Shown: positions 10,444-19,378, counted from the first letter of the stretch. The stretch is 34,233 bases of DNA from Nitrospinota bacterium (GCA_016207925.1 JACQZB010000064.1:1-34233), one strand, 5' to 3'. Notes: generated by a model not told the origin, from the letters alone. Made by a program: numbers and translations.

Positions 10444-11358
10444 TCAGGGGTTGGTTTTTAGATCGTCGCTGTCCAGGTCAAGATCCAAGTCACCCAGATC
10501 CAGGTCGCTGTCGGATGCGGCGCCCTGCTCGCCAAACAGATCTTTGGTATCCAGGGAAATGTCTATATCGTCAAACTCGCCGGGTTTTAACTCCAACGTC
10601 GCGTCCGGGGAAGTCTTCGCGGCAGGTTTATCTTCGTCCAGCGAAAGGCTGATCTCTTCACCCGCGTCGCCCAGATCAAAGCTTATCTCGTCCCCTCGCG
10701 TAGAGTGAGCGGAAACGCCTTCATCCAAAGACAATTCCAAACCGCTGTCCGTCTCCGGCGCGGCGGCGCTGTATTCCTCCATTTTGAACTCGATGCCCCC
10801 CAACGGACTGGAATCGTCCAGCCCAAGGCTGATCCCCTCGCCCTCCACGCCCCCCACTTCCAGGGAGCCAAAATCAAGGCCCTCTTCGCCCAAGCCCAGC
10901 GAAAACCCGCTGTCGGACACTATCGCCTCGCTATCGGAAAGAGATATCTCCGCCACGGCGGAAGGCGCTTCTTCAACGGCGCCGCCAAGGCTCACGCCCG
11001 CGTCTTCCGCGTCACCGCCAAAATCAAGGGAGATTTCCTCACCCGTGTCGCCCAGATTCACCGCCACTTCATCGGTGGTGTCCGCGATTTCCACCGCCGC
11101 GGCTTCATCGGTGTCGCCGGAGTCTATGACAAAATCGCCGGTATCAAAGGAACTGGACACCGGTTCTTCCTCAACAACGGCGGCGGGCGCTTTCGCTGTT
11201 TTCACGGCGCTGGTCGCCACGAAGGTCAACACACCCAGCGAAATAGGCTCGATAAAATCTATGCCCAAGGCCGACTTGTGAGCGGTCAGATCCTTGCTGC
11301 ATTTACGGCAGGTGTTAAGGTATTCAAAGCTGACATAGGAGCAATGCGGACATCTCAT
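10444..11358 (-). CDS. Zinc-ribbon protein with a long acidic, repetitive tail; function unknown
   Basis: N-term MRCPHCSYVSFEYLNTCRKCSKDL (CxxC...CxxC); then repeated 'EISLDFGGDAEDAGVSLGG', 'EISFDLGDAGEEISLSLDED', 'DLDLGDLDLDLDSDDL'. Confidence 0.7.
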   Translation of the reverse strand: MRCPHCSYVSFEYLNTCRKCSKDLTAHKSALGIDFIEPISLGVLTFVATSAVKTAKAPAAVVEEEPVSSSFDTGDFVIDSGDTDEAAAVEIADTTDEVAVNLGDTGEEISLDFGGDAEDAGVSLGGAVEEAPSAVAEISLSDSEAIVSDSGFSLGLGEEGLDFGSLEVGGVEGEGISLGLDDSSPLGGIEFKMEEYSAAAPETDSGLELSLDEGVSAHSTRGDEISFDLGDAGEEISLSLDEDKPAAKTSPDATLELKPGEFDDIDISLDTKDLFGEQGAASDSDLDLGDLDLDLDSDDLKTNP

Positions 11359-11538
11359 ATTCGCGTTCCACCTGTTAAGCGAGCTGATTGCATGTTATTA
11401 TAGATTAATTATCATATAAATACTTCAAATGGTCAATGGAATGTATCAGTTCGTGAAACCCGCCGTTCACAAGAAGCCATTTTCCGCCGCTATCTCTTTA
11501 TACTACACGGTGTTTCAAGGGCAACACACGGTGAACCA

Positions 11539-13356
11539 ATGACGCGATCCCGGCAATTCGTCTTGTGGCGCAACGACGCATCCGCCGCGCCGGCGTCAAG
11601 ATCAACCGGAAACGAAGATTTTTTATGGTACCACGATTTCGCATTGTCGTTGGGGCGGGCGCGGGCGCCTGAATCGCTGGAGCGGGCGCTGCCGGATATT
11701 TTGCGTATGCTCATCGAACGGCTGGAAGCGCGCGGCGGGGCCTTGCGCATCCAGACCGACGCGCGCGGCGGGCCATTTATGATCGAGGCGGCGGAAGGAT
11801 TGGCGCCGTGTTTTGAAAAACTCGACATTACGGATTGCGCCTGCGCCGCGGCGCTGGAGCAAGGTGAACTCGTAGTCAGCCGCGATCTGGAGGAGGCCCC
11901 CTGCCGGGCCGCCGGGGCCAGCGCCGTCCTGTGCGCCCCCATTTCCTCCCAAAGCGGCGTGTGCGGAATCCTGGTGGCCGGGGGAGATGACGCCTGGAAC
12001 CCGCCGCCGCAAACGCAGTCGGTTCTGCGCATGGCGCTGGCTTTGCTGGGCCAGGCGGTGGACCGGGCGCTGGAGGCGCGCCGCGACCACAAAATGGCGC
12101 GCGACATGGAAACGGTGAACACCATCGGCCAAGTCATCACGGCGCGGCTGACACTTAAGGATATGGCGCATGAAATCGTCTCGCGCCTCGGGCATGTGCT
12201 GGAAACCGACGAGGTGAACGTCATCCTCTACGACAGCGAGCGCGGCGAGCTTTCCTTTTTGGCCAGCTATGTGGCCGAGGGGGACACGCGGGACCGTCCG
12301 GAGATATACCCCGTATCCGACGGCATGAACTCCTGGATCGTAAGAAACCGCGCGCCGTTATTAATGACCCAGGACACCGTGGCCGAGTGCGCGGCGATGG
12401 GCATCCGCCATGGGGGCCGCCCCGCCCGCTCGTGGCTGGGCGCGCCGATGATCTACAAGGACAAGGTGGTGGGCGTGCTCTCCGTGCAAAGCTACCACAA
12501 GGCGGGGCTGTATGACCGCGACTCCGTGGCGCTGATCGAGGCGGTGGCCAACCAGTGCGCCGTGGCGGTGGTCAACGCGCTTTTGTTCGGCCAGATCATC
12601 GAACGCGAACAGGAAAAGGAGCGGCTCTACTTTTCGCTGACCCACGATCTGTTGTCGCTCATCAGCCCCATTGCGGGTTTCGCCAAAATCCTTAAGACCA
12701 TGAGCCGGTCGGGAAAAACGGAGCCCATCGAGGACGTGGCCGGGCATATCCAGTCCGCGACGGAGAAGATCACCCGCTTCGCCGAGGACATCCTGGTGTA
12801 CGCCAAGATACAGTCGGGCAAGCTGGCGCTGGACATCGCCCGGCGCGACGTGTTCGAGTCGGTGGAACCCGCCGTGCGCGCCTGCCTGCCGGAGTTCGAG
12901 CTGCGCGACATCACCGTGCGGCTCAACGGCCAGCCGGTGACCATGAGCCGGGCCTCCGGTGGATCGGGGGCGCACTTCGTGGCGCTGGAAACCGTCACCG
13001 CGGACCTTGACCGGGGGCAGATGGAGCGGGTGTTTTTAAACCTGATCGGCAATGCCGTCAAACACGCGCGCTCGCGTATTGACGTGGCGGTGGAGGCGGA
13101 CGACACGCGCGTGCGCTGCCGCGTGTCCGACGACGGCGAAGGCGCGTCACCGGAGCAAGTGGAGCGCCTGTTCGACGAGTATTACCAGGGCGACGGGAAA
13201 AAGAAGGGCGTGGGCCTTGGCCTGCCCGCGGTGAAAAAAATCGTGGAATTGCATCAGGGGGATATTCGTGTTATCACCGCGCCCGGCGAAGGCTTCGCCA
13301 TCGAATTTTCCTGGCCCCGCACCCTGGCGGACCGGGAGGGGGGAACGGTTGGTTAA
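11539..13356 (+). CDS. Soluble GAF-domain sensor histidine kinase
   Basis: Two GAF-like segments, H-box region 'FSLTHDLLSLISPIAGFAKIL', ATPase 'VFLNLIGNAVKHA...VSDDGEGASPEQVERLFDEYYQG...GVGLGLPAVKKIVELHQG'. Confidence 0.9.
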   Translation: MTRSRQFVLWRNDASAAPASRSTGNEDFLWYHDFALSLGRARAPESLERALPDILRMLIERLEARGGALRIQTDARGGPFMIEAAEGLAPCFEKLDITDCACAAALEQGELVVSRDLEEAPCRAAGASAVLCAPISSQSGVCGILVAGGDDAWNPPPQTQSVLRMALALLGQAVDRALEARRDHKMARDMETVNTIGQVITARLTLKDMAHEIVSRLGHVLETDEVNVILYDSERGELSFLASYVAEGDTRDRPEIYPVSDGMNSWIVRNRAPLLMTQDTVAECAAMGIRHGGRPARSWLGAPMIYKDKVVGVLSVQSYHKAGLYDRDSVALIEAVANQCAVAVVNALLFGQIIEREQEKERLYFSLTHDLLSLISPIAGFAKILKTMSRSGKTEPIEDVAGHIQSATEKITRFAEDILVYAKIQSGKLALDIARRDVFESVEPAVRACLPEFELRDITVRLNGQPVTMSRASGGSGAHFVALETVTADLDRGQMERVFLNLIGNAVKHARSRIDVAVEADDTRVRCRVSDDGEGASPEQVERLFDEYYQGDGKKKGVGLGLPAVKKIVELHQGDIRVITAPGEGFAIEFSWPRTLADREGGTVG

Positions 13357-13458
13357 ACAGGCAGTAGTGAGTTAACGCAACTTATGTGTCGTTCTTGCAA
13401 CCGCAAAAAGGGCGCGCGGTGATTGCGGACATCGTGTAATACTTATAGGCAGGCCATC

Positions 13459-13695
13459 ATGAAGCACACCGTACAACGGCAAGTAATCGTGCAACCAGGC
13501 GGGTTGGTCGAGGTCAAGGCGCCGGAATTGACACCCGGTATGCGCGCCGACGTCATAATCGTTCAGGAGGATGCGCTTGCAGAGTCAGTTACAGGAAAAT
13601 TAACCAGCATTATCGGATCAGGCCGGGGCGGCTTTCCAGTACCAGAGGATGCTGACAAGTTTATCCGTGACGAGCGTGACGCATGGGGCAAGTAA
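13459..13695 (+). CDS. Putative antitoxin of a PIN-domain TA module
   Basis: MKHTVQRQVIVQPGGLVEVKAPELTPGMRADVIIVQEDA...; small, overlaps the downstream PIN gene. Confidence 0.6.
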   Translation: MKHTVQRQVIVQPGGLVEVKAPELTPGMRADVIIVQEDALAESVTGKLTSIIGSGRGGFPVPEDADKFIRDERDAWGK

Positions 13696-14144
13696 ACGCT
13701 CTCGTTCCGGGGCCTCGTGTCTATCTTGACACCAATATTTCCATTTATGCGCTTGAAGGGTATCCAGCCTTTACACCCGCCCTTACCGAGATTTTCTCAC
13801 GCATCGACGTTGGGGATTTAATCGCCATCACCAGCGAATTGACGCTCGCCGAAACTTTGGTCAAACCCCTAATGGACAATAACAAACCCCTTTACCAGGC
13901 ATATATAAGCGCGCTTCAACCACGCAACGGCTTTTCCTTGGCGACTGTAAGCCGGGATATTCTAATCGCGGCGGCATCATTGCGAGCGTCCAACACTCAG
14001 ATCAGACTGCCGGATGCCATCCATGCCGCTACCGCAATTGAGCATGAATGCGCTTCGTTCTTGACCAATGACAACCGGTTGGCCGCGCTCTCCGAAACCA
14101 AAGGAATGCGTGTTGTAATGCTCTCATCCCTGTCGTCATCATGA
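13683..14144 (+). CDS. PIN-domain toxin (VapC-like)
   Basis: 'VYLDTNISIYALEGYPAF...ITSELTLAETLVKPL...LPDAIHAATAIEHECASFLTNDNRLAAL': conserved acidic PIN residues present. Confidence 0.85.
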   Translation: MGQVNALVPGPRVYLDTNISIYALEGYPAFTPALTEIFSRIDVGDLIAITSELTLAETLVKPLMDNNKPLYQAYISALQPRNGFSLATVSRDILIAAASLRASNTQIRLPDAIHAATAIEHECASFLTNDNRLAALSETKGMRVVMLSSLSSS

Positions 14145-15550
14145 CCACTAACGCCGCCAGCATCCTCATCGTTGACGATGACCTGAACACGCTCAAAATG
14201 GTGGAGCAGTTCCTCCACCTCAAAAAATATCAGGTCACCGCCTGCCTGACTTTCGCCGACGCCCAGCGCGAAATGAAACGCGGCCAGTTCTCCGCCGCCG
14301 TGCTGGACTACTTCATGCCTGACACCACGGGGCTGGACATGATGCGCGCGCTGCACGCCACCGCGCCCGACCTGCCCGTCATCATCCTCACCGCCTCGCG
14401 CGACGTGAAAATCGCCGTGGACTGCGTGAAAAACGGCGCTTTCGGCTACCTGGTCAAGCCGGTGGATCCGGACGAGTTGTACGTCACGCTGGACAAGGCG
14501 TTCGAGCATCGCAAACTGACCCAGGAAAACCGCCGCCTTAAGCTGGATCTGAAGGACCGCTACAAGTTCGAGCACATCGTGGGCCAGTCGGGCCGGATGA
14601 TGGAGGTGTTCGACCTGACGGCGCGCGCCGCCAAGGTGCGCTCCAATATCCTCATCCTGGGCGAAACGGGCGCGGGCAAGGAGCTTATCGCCAAGGCGAT
14701 CCACTACAATTCCGACCGCGCCGCGGGGCCGTTCATCGGCGTCAACTGCTCCGCTTTGGCGGAGTCGCTGTTGGAAGCGGAACTGTTCGGCATCGAAAAA
14801 AACGTGGCCACTGGCGTGGACGCGCGCATCGGCAAGTTCGAGGCGGCAAACGGCGGCACGTTGTTCTTGGACGAAATCGGCGACATGGCCGCCAACCTGC
14901 AAGCCAAGGTTCTGCGCGCCATGCAGGAGCGCGAAGTGGAGCGGGTGGGCAGCCACACTCCGCACAAGGTGGACATCCGCATCATCGCCGCCACCAACCG
15001 CGACCTGCCCATGATGATCGAACGCGGCGAGTTCCGCCGCGACCTGTTCTACCGCCTCAACGTGCTGGTGATCCCCGTGCCGCCGCTGCGCGAACGGCGC
15101 GACGACATCCCCGCGTTGTGCGAACATTTTTTGGCGAAGTACTGCGCCGAAAACCGCCTGTCGCCCAAAAAACTTGGGCCGGACGCGCTGGCGCTGTTCA
15201 TGGGCCACCCGTGGCCCGGCAACGTGCGGGAGTTGGAGAACACCATTGAGCGCGCGGTGGTCATGTGCGACGGCGACACGGTCACCGCCCGCCACCTGCC
15301 GCCGGGTTTTTCCGCCGCGCCCGCCGCGCTTCACGCCAGCGGCAACGGCGGCGACGTCCACATCACCGCTCCGCTGGAGGAGATGGTCAACGACTTCGAG
15401 CGGCGCATCATCCTTAAGGCGCTGGAGGACAACGACTGGCGCCAGAACCGCGCGGCGGACGCCCTAGGCGTCACCGAGCGCAGCATCTGGTACAAGATCA
15501 AGAAGCTGGGGATCGAAACCCGCCGGAACGAACGCGAGCCGGAAGAATAA
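14141..15550 (+). CDS. NtrC-like response regulator (REC + AAA+ + Fis HTH) with a non-canonical GAFTGA loop
   Basis: 'ILIVDDDLNTLKMVEQFL...VLDYFMPDTTG'; 'ILGETGAGKELIAKAIH...GGTLFLDEIGDM...GNVRELENTIERAV'; C-term 'ALGVTERSIWYKIKKLGIE'. Starts within the vapC stop (ATGA). Confidence 0.93.
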   Translation: MTTNAASILIVDDDLNTLKMVEQFLHLKKYQVTACLTFADAQREMKRGQFSAAVLDYFMPDTTGLDMMRALHATAPDLPVIILTASRDVKIAVDCVKNGAFGYLVKPVDPDELYVTLDKAFEHRKLTQENRRLKLDLKDRYKFEHIVGQSGRMMEVFDLTARAAKVRSNILILGETGAGKELIAKAIHYNSDRAAGPFIGVNCSALAESLLEAELFGIEKNVATGVDARIGKFEAANGGTLFLDEIGDMAANLQAKVLRAMQEREVERVGSHTPHKVDIRIIAATNRDLPMMIERGEFRRDLFYRLNVLVIPVPPLRERRDDIPALCEHFLAKYCAENRLSPKKLGPDALALFMGHPWPGNVRELENTIERAVVMCDGDTVTARHLPPGFSAAPAALHASGNGGDVHITAPLEEMVNDFERRIILKALEDNDWRQNRAADALGVTERSIWYKIKKLGIETRRNEREPEE

Positions 15551-15554
15551 CGGT
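15516..15554 (+). repeat. 39-bp direct repeat copy A: 3' end of the response-regulator gene including stop
   Basis: AAACCCGCCGGAACGAACGCGAGCCGGAAGAATAACGGT, identical to 17019-17057. Confidence 0.97.
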
Positions 15555-15754
15555 AAAGAACCGCTCATCGTATGGGCATCCTGATTCTCGCAAGGTTTGA
15601 AAATAAGCGCGCGGGAAACGTGCGATGAATTACCAAATCGAGTTTAAGGCGTTGGCGATAAAGGATATGGACGGGTTGCCCAGGGAAATGGCGCGGCGCA
15701 TTCTGGATAAAGCCGGGGCCTTGCGAAACAGCTTGTCCGGAGATGTAAAAAAAA

Positions 15755-16646
15755 GGTGATTATCAAACAGTTGGCACCGGTTTTACCAAGGCGTCGAGGA
15801 ACATTTCGAACAAGTCCTCACGCCGGTGATTATACCGGAACTGCATCTCGTACAGATAGAGAGGGAATTTCTCCGGTGAAACGCCATGGTGTTTATACAG
15901 CTTGCCCTTGGCGTAACTCCAGAACCCTTCGAGACCATTGATATGCACCCGGCCCCGCGCAAAGCGCTTCCCATGATCCACTTTCAGATGCCGGTAGCCG
16001 CAAAACGCCAGCGCGTCATACCCCCCGAACTTGTCGGTGTACACCAGTGTCCCGCGCTTCACCATCTTCACCGTCTCGTTGAGCAACGTTCGGGCCGTCA
16101 CGTTGGGCACGACCGTCACCTTGACCCGCCCATGACGCTCAAGTATCCCAAACACGGGGACTTTGCCAGCCGCGCCACGCCCACGCGGACCCTTGCGCCG
16201 TCCACCGAAATACGACTCATCGGCCTCCACTTCCCGCCGGAACACCGAAAGCTCCTCCCCGGCCAGGATCGCCCGGCGGATCGTGGTGAACACCCGCAGC
16301 GCCGTCGGGTAGCTCACGCCGGCCTGAAGGGCGGCCTGATGCGCCGTGACCTCCAACTCGAACAGTTTCACCAGCCACAACCACGTGGTCAGGCCTACGC
16401 GGGACTGGGCGATCCACGTTCCGGTGAGCGGCCCGAAGGTGTGGCGGCAACGGGCGCACCGGTAACGCCCTTCCGCGAGGCGGTACACGATTCGGCCGTT
16501 ACAGGCGTGACAAAAAACACGCCCTTTTTTGTACCGTGCGCGGCGGAGATGACGCAACGCGGAATTCTCGCTCCTGACAAGGCTCTCAAACGCTTTGACC
16601 CGCATGACACCAGCCTAATTCTGGTGCCAGATGTTTTACAATCACC
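15755..16646 (-). mobile_element. IS1595-family (ISXO2-like) insertion sequence, about 892 bp, complete
   Basis: Imperfect terminal IRs (21/26): GGTGATTATCAAACAGTTGGCACCGG / GGTGATTGTAAAACATCTGGCACCAG; flanked by 8-bp direct repeat AAAAAAAA (15747-15754, 16647-16654). Confidence 0.9.
15763..16605 (-). CDS. IS1595-family (ISXO2-like) transposase with N-terminal zinc ribbon
   Basis: 'CHACNGRIVYRLAEGRYRCARCRHTFGPLTGT...EADESYFGGRRKGPRGRGAAGKVPVFGILER...YTDKFGGYDAL...HINGLEGFWSYAKGKLYKHHGV'. Confidence 0.93.
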   Translation of the reverse strand: MRVKAFESLVRSENSALRHLRRARYKKGRVFCHACNGRIVYRLAEGRYRCARCRHTFGPLTGTWIAQSRVGLTTWLWLVKLFELEVTAHQAALQAGVSYPTALRVFTTIRRAILAGEELSVFRREVEADESYFGGRRKGPRGRGAAGKVPVFGILERHGRVKVTVVPNVTARTLLNETVKMVKRGTLVYTDKFGGYDALAFCGYRHLKVDHGKRFARGRVHINGLEGFWSYAKGKLYKHHGVSPEKFPLYLYEMQFRYNHRREDLFEMFLDALVKPVPTV

Positions 16647-16785
16647 AAAAAAAATTGACGAATCACTCGCCGGAATACCGGTTGCGCGTGGGGGATTACC
16701 GCGTACTCTTTGACGTGGATGGTGATAAAATAGCCGTGTATCGCGTGAAACACAGGAAAAACGCTTACCGGTAAGGGACGCCGCC

Positions 16786-16980
16786 ATGATTGAACTGCAT
16801 CCGGAGATTCTTGAAAAAAACGGGAAAAAAGAATTTGTCATCCTTACCTATGAAGAATTTCTGGCCATACAGGAGGCGCTGGAAGACGCGGAAGACCTGA
16901 GGGATTTGCGCGCCGCCAAGCAGGAAGACGCCGGTAAACCGGGAATGAGCATTGAAAAGGTGAAAGAACGGTATTCGTAA
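16786..16980 (+). CDS. Antitoxin partner of the interrupted RelE (Phd/RelB-like small acidic protein)
   Basis: MIELHPEILEKNGKKEFVILTYEEFLAIQEALEDAEDLRDLRAAKQEDAGKPGMSIEKVKERYS, immediately downstream of relE. Confidence 0.8.
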   Translation: MIELHPEILEKNGKKEFVILTYEEFLAIQEALEDAEDLRDLRAAKQEDAGKPGMSIEKVKERYS

Positions 16981-17018
16981 TATGCTCCCCGTGCGCCAGC
17001 GCGAGGGAAAAATTCCAA

Positions 17019-17057
17019 AAACCCGCCGGAACGAACGCGAGCCGGAAGAATAACGGT
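17019..17057 (+). repeat. 39-bp direct repeat copy B of the response-regulator 3' end
   Basis: 39/39 identity to 15516-15554. Confidence 0.97.
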
Positions 17058-17102
17058 CAGTGACCTCTGAAAGAGTGAACAACGGGTCGTTAAAACGCTT
17101 CC

Positions 17103-17127
17103 CCGTGGTCGCCTGACCACGGATTTT
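17103..17127 (+). terminator. Candidate intrinsic terminator
   Basis: CCGTGGTC-GCCT-GACCACGG perfect 8-bp stem followed by ATTTT. Confidence 0.5.
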
Positions 17128-17193
17128 GACTTGAAAACCGGGGTCGGGCGCCACCGGAGATGCATAGTTCCGGGGCTTTTTCAGTGGTCACGG

Positions 17194-18003
17194 TCAGCTT
17201 CTCCCCGCCGTTTTGTACGTGATCCCCGTGGCCCGCATCAAGGCGTTGGTGACGAAGGGAAACACCTGGTTCAGGGCGTAGGCCACTTTCGTAATCAGCG
17301 GGCCGGTGACCAGCGTCCGGTCTTTCTCGATCCCCTCCACAATGTAGCCCGCCATCTGTTCCGGCGTGAGCGTGGGGAACATCTTCGCCAAGGTTGGCAA
17401 GCGCCCCTCGCTGCCGGGATTATGCTCCCAGAACGGCCCGGACACTTTGGGCGGCGCCACGAGCATCGCGCGCACTCCCGTACCCGCCAGATCGGCGCAA
17501 AGCGCCTCGTGCAGCCCGCGCATGGCGTATCGCGTGGCGATGTACATGGTGGCGCCGGCGAAGGGCGTGATGGCGGCGTAGGAGGACATGGTAATGATCA
17601 GGCCATTTCCCCGCGCGCGCATCCCCGGTAAGAACGCGCGGGCAAGGATGGCCGCGCCCAGAAACGGCGCGGCGGTCATGGCGACGATGTCCTCCACCGC
17701 GCTCTCGTCCAAAAAGCGCCACGTGCCGCCGCCGGCGTTGTTAAACACTATGTCGGGGACGCCATGCTCCCGCGCAATGTCCTGGGCAACCGCGTCCACC
17801 GCCACCACGTCGGCGATGTCCACGGGATAGGCGGCGATGTTTTCCCCCGCCGACTTGATCTCATTCACCAGGGTGGTCAAGGTTCCCGCGGAACGGGCCA
17901 GCGCCACCACTTTGGCGCCCTTGGCCGCCCGGCGGTAGGCCACGGCGCGGCCCATGCCGCTGGACGCGCCGGTGATCACGCACAACTTGCCGGATGGATT
18001 CAT
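17194..18003 (-). CDS. SDR family NAD(P)-dependent oxidoreductase
   Basis: 'CVITGASSGMGRAVAYRRAAKGAKVVALAR...VFNNAGGG...MSSYAAITPFAGATMYIATRYAMRG'. Confidence 0.92.
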   Translation of the reverse strand: MNPSGKLCVITGASSGMGRAVAYRRAAKGAKVVALARSAGTLTTLVNEIKSAGENIAAYPVDIADVVAVDAVAQDIAREHGVPDIVFNNAGGGTWRFLDESAVEDIVAMTAAPFLGAAILARAFLPGMRARGNGLIITMSSYAAITPFAGATMYIATRYAMRGLHEALCADLAGTGVRAMLVAPPKVSGPFWEHNPGSEGRLPTLAKMFPTLTPEQMAGYIVEGIEKDRTLVTGPLITKVAYALNQVFPFVTNALMRATGITYKTAGRS

Positions 18004-18018
18004 CGCCGCCTCCCCTGG

Positions 18019-18840
18019 TTACCCGATGCGCGCCGCGCCCGCCCAAACAGTCACCGCGTGGCCGGTGAGCGTCACCCGCTTTGGTTCCACCTTCAGCGCA
18101 AGTTCGCCGCCGCGGCGGGAAAGCTGGCGGGCGCGCATGACCGGTTTACCCAGCTTGCCGGCCCAAAAAGGCCCCAAGGCGCAATGGGCCGAGCCGGTGA
18201 CGGGGTCTTCGTCTATCCCCACCGCCGGGGCGAAAAAGCGCGACACAAAATCATAACCGGATTCGCCGGGCGCGGTGACCATCACGCCGCGCGCGCGGAT
18301 GGAGCGCAGCAGGGTGAAGTTGGGCGCCAGGCCGCGCACTGTTTCCTCGTCATGCAGTTCCACGAGCAAGTCCGGCCCCGCCTTGAGCAGGTTATGGCTG
18401 CGGCCCAGGCCCAGCGCGCCCATCAGCGCGGTGGACGACGCCGTCACCGTGGGATCAACGCGGGGAAAATCCAGCGCGATCCCCTCATCCCCCTTGCGCG
18501 CCGCCAGCGGACCGCTTTTCGTGTCGAATACCAGGGTGGCTCCGTTGACCTCGCCCGTCTCCCATAAGGAATGCGCGCTTGCCAGCGTGGCGTGCCCGCA
18601 CAGGTCCACCTCCGCAACCGGGGTAAACCACCGCAGGTCATACCGCGCATCGCCAGTCTTGTAGAGAAAGGCGGTCTCCGAAACGTTCATTTCCCGCGCC
18701 AGGTTCTGCATCCACACTTCGGTGGCCGGCTCTTGCATCAGGCACACCACCGCCGGGTTGCCCGCGAAGGGAACCTGCGTGAAGGCGTCCACGCCGGTCA
18801 GCCGGTACCGGGCCTCGTTCCAGCGGCAGTCCTCCCTGGC
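18019..18840 (-). CDS. PhzF family isomerase/epimerase (start uncertain)
   Basis: 'YRLTGVDAFTQVPFAGNPAVVCLM...VSETAFLY...LRWFTPVAEVDLCGHATLASAH...EDPVTGSAHCALGPFW'. No good ATG just before VDAF; the true start is not resolved. Confidence 0.85.
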   Translation of the reverse strand, partial: AREDCRWNEARYRLTGVDAFTQVPFAGNPAVVCLMQEPATEVWMQNLAREMNVSETAFLYKTGDARYDLRWFTPVAEVDLCGHATLASAHSLWETGEVNGATLVFDTKSGPLAARKGDEGIALDFPRVDPTVTASSTALMGALGLGRSHNLLKAGPDLLVELHDEETVRGLAPNFTLLRSIRARGVMVTAPGESGYDFVSRFFAPAVGIDEDPVTGSAHCALGPFWAGKLGKPVMRARQLSRRGGELALKVEPKRVTLTGHAVTVWAGAARIG

Positions 18841-18868
18841 GGGGAGGTAGCGGCAGGCGGCCCGGTTA

Positions 18869-19366
18869 TTACCGGTAGTTGGCAAATTGCATGTGAATTC
18901 CAAGGTCCTGCCCCTTGAGCATGGTGATGACCTCCTGCAGGTCGTCCTTGTTCTTGCCCGACACACGAACCTGGTCGTCCTGGATGGAGGCTTGAACCTT
19001 GACCTTCATTCCCTTGATGAGCTTGACGATCTCGCGCGCTTTCTCCGTGGGGATTCCCTGCTGCAGCTTGATGGTCTGGCGCGCCATGCCGCCGCCAGCG
19101 GCTTCTGGTTTGCCGTACTCCAGCGCCTTGAGCGGCACGCCGCGCTTGACCAGCTTGGACTGCAACAGGTCAATGATGGTGGCGAGCTGCGGCTCGCTGT
19201 CGCCCATGATCTGAAGCGAGTTATCTTTCTGATCGAGGGTGATTTCCGCCTTGGACCCCTTAAAGTCGTACCGCTGGCGGATTTCCGCCATGGCCTGGTT
19301 GACGGCGTTTTTCACCTCCGCCAGATCCACTTTTGAAACGACGTCGAAGGAACTGTCTTTCGCCAC
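18869..19366 (-). CDS. YajQ family nucleotide/cyclic di-GMP-binding protein
   Basis: [42 protein letters not shown]...[31 protein letters not shown]. Confidence 0.95.
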   Translation of the reverse strand: MAKDSSFDVVSKVDLAEVKNAVNQAMAEIRQRYDFKGSKAEITLDQKDNSLQIMGDSEPQLATIIDLLQSKLVKRGVPLKALEYGKPEAAGGGMARQTIKLQQGIPTEKAREIVKLIKGMKVKVQASIQDDQVRVSGKNKDDLQEVITMLKGQDLGIHMQFANYR

Positions 19367-19378
19367 TTTCGCCCCCTT

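Larger units (their letters stand above)
15625..16774 (+). pseudogene. RelE-family toxin gene interrupted by an IS1595-type element
   Basis: 5' part 15625-15754 MNYQIEFKALAIKDMDGLPREMARRILDKAGALRNSLSGDVKK; 3' part after the IS to 16774: KLTNHSPEYRLRVGDYRVLFDVDGDKIAVYRVKHRKNAYR*. Confidence 0.92.

Noticed and set aside
13357-14144. Search for a kinase 3'-end repeat flanking the PIN module
   Set aside because: No duplicate of the histidine-kinase tail found before the regulator start.
13997-15361. 454-aa minus-strand ORF
   Set aside because: Antisense to the response regulator; shadow composition.
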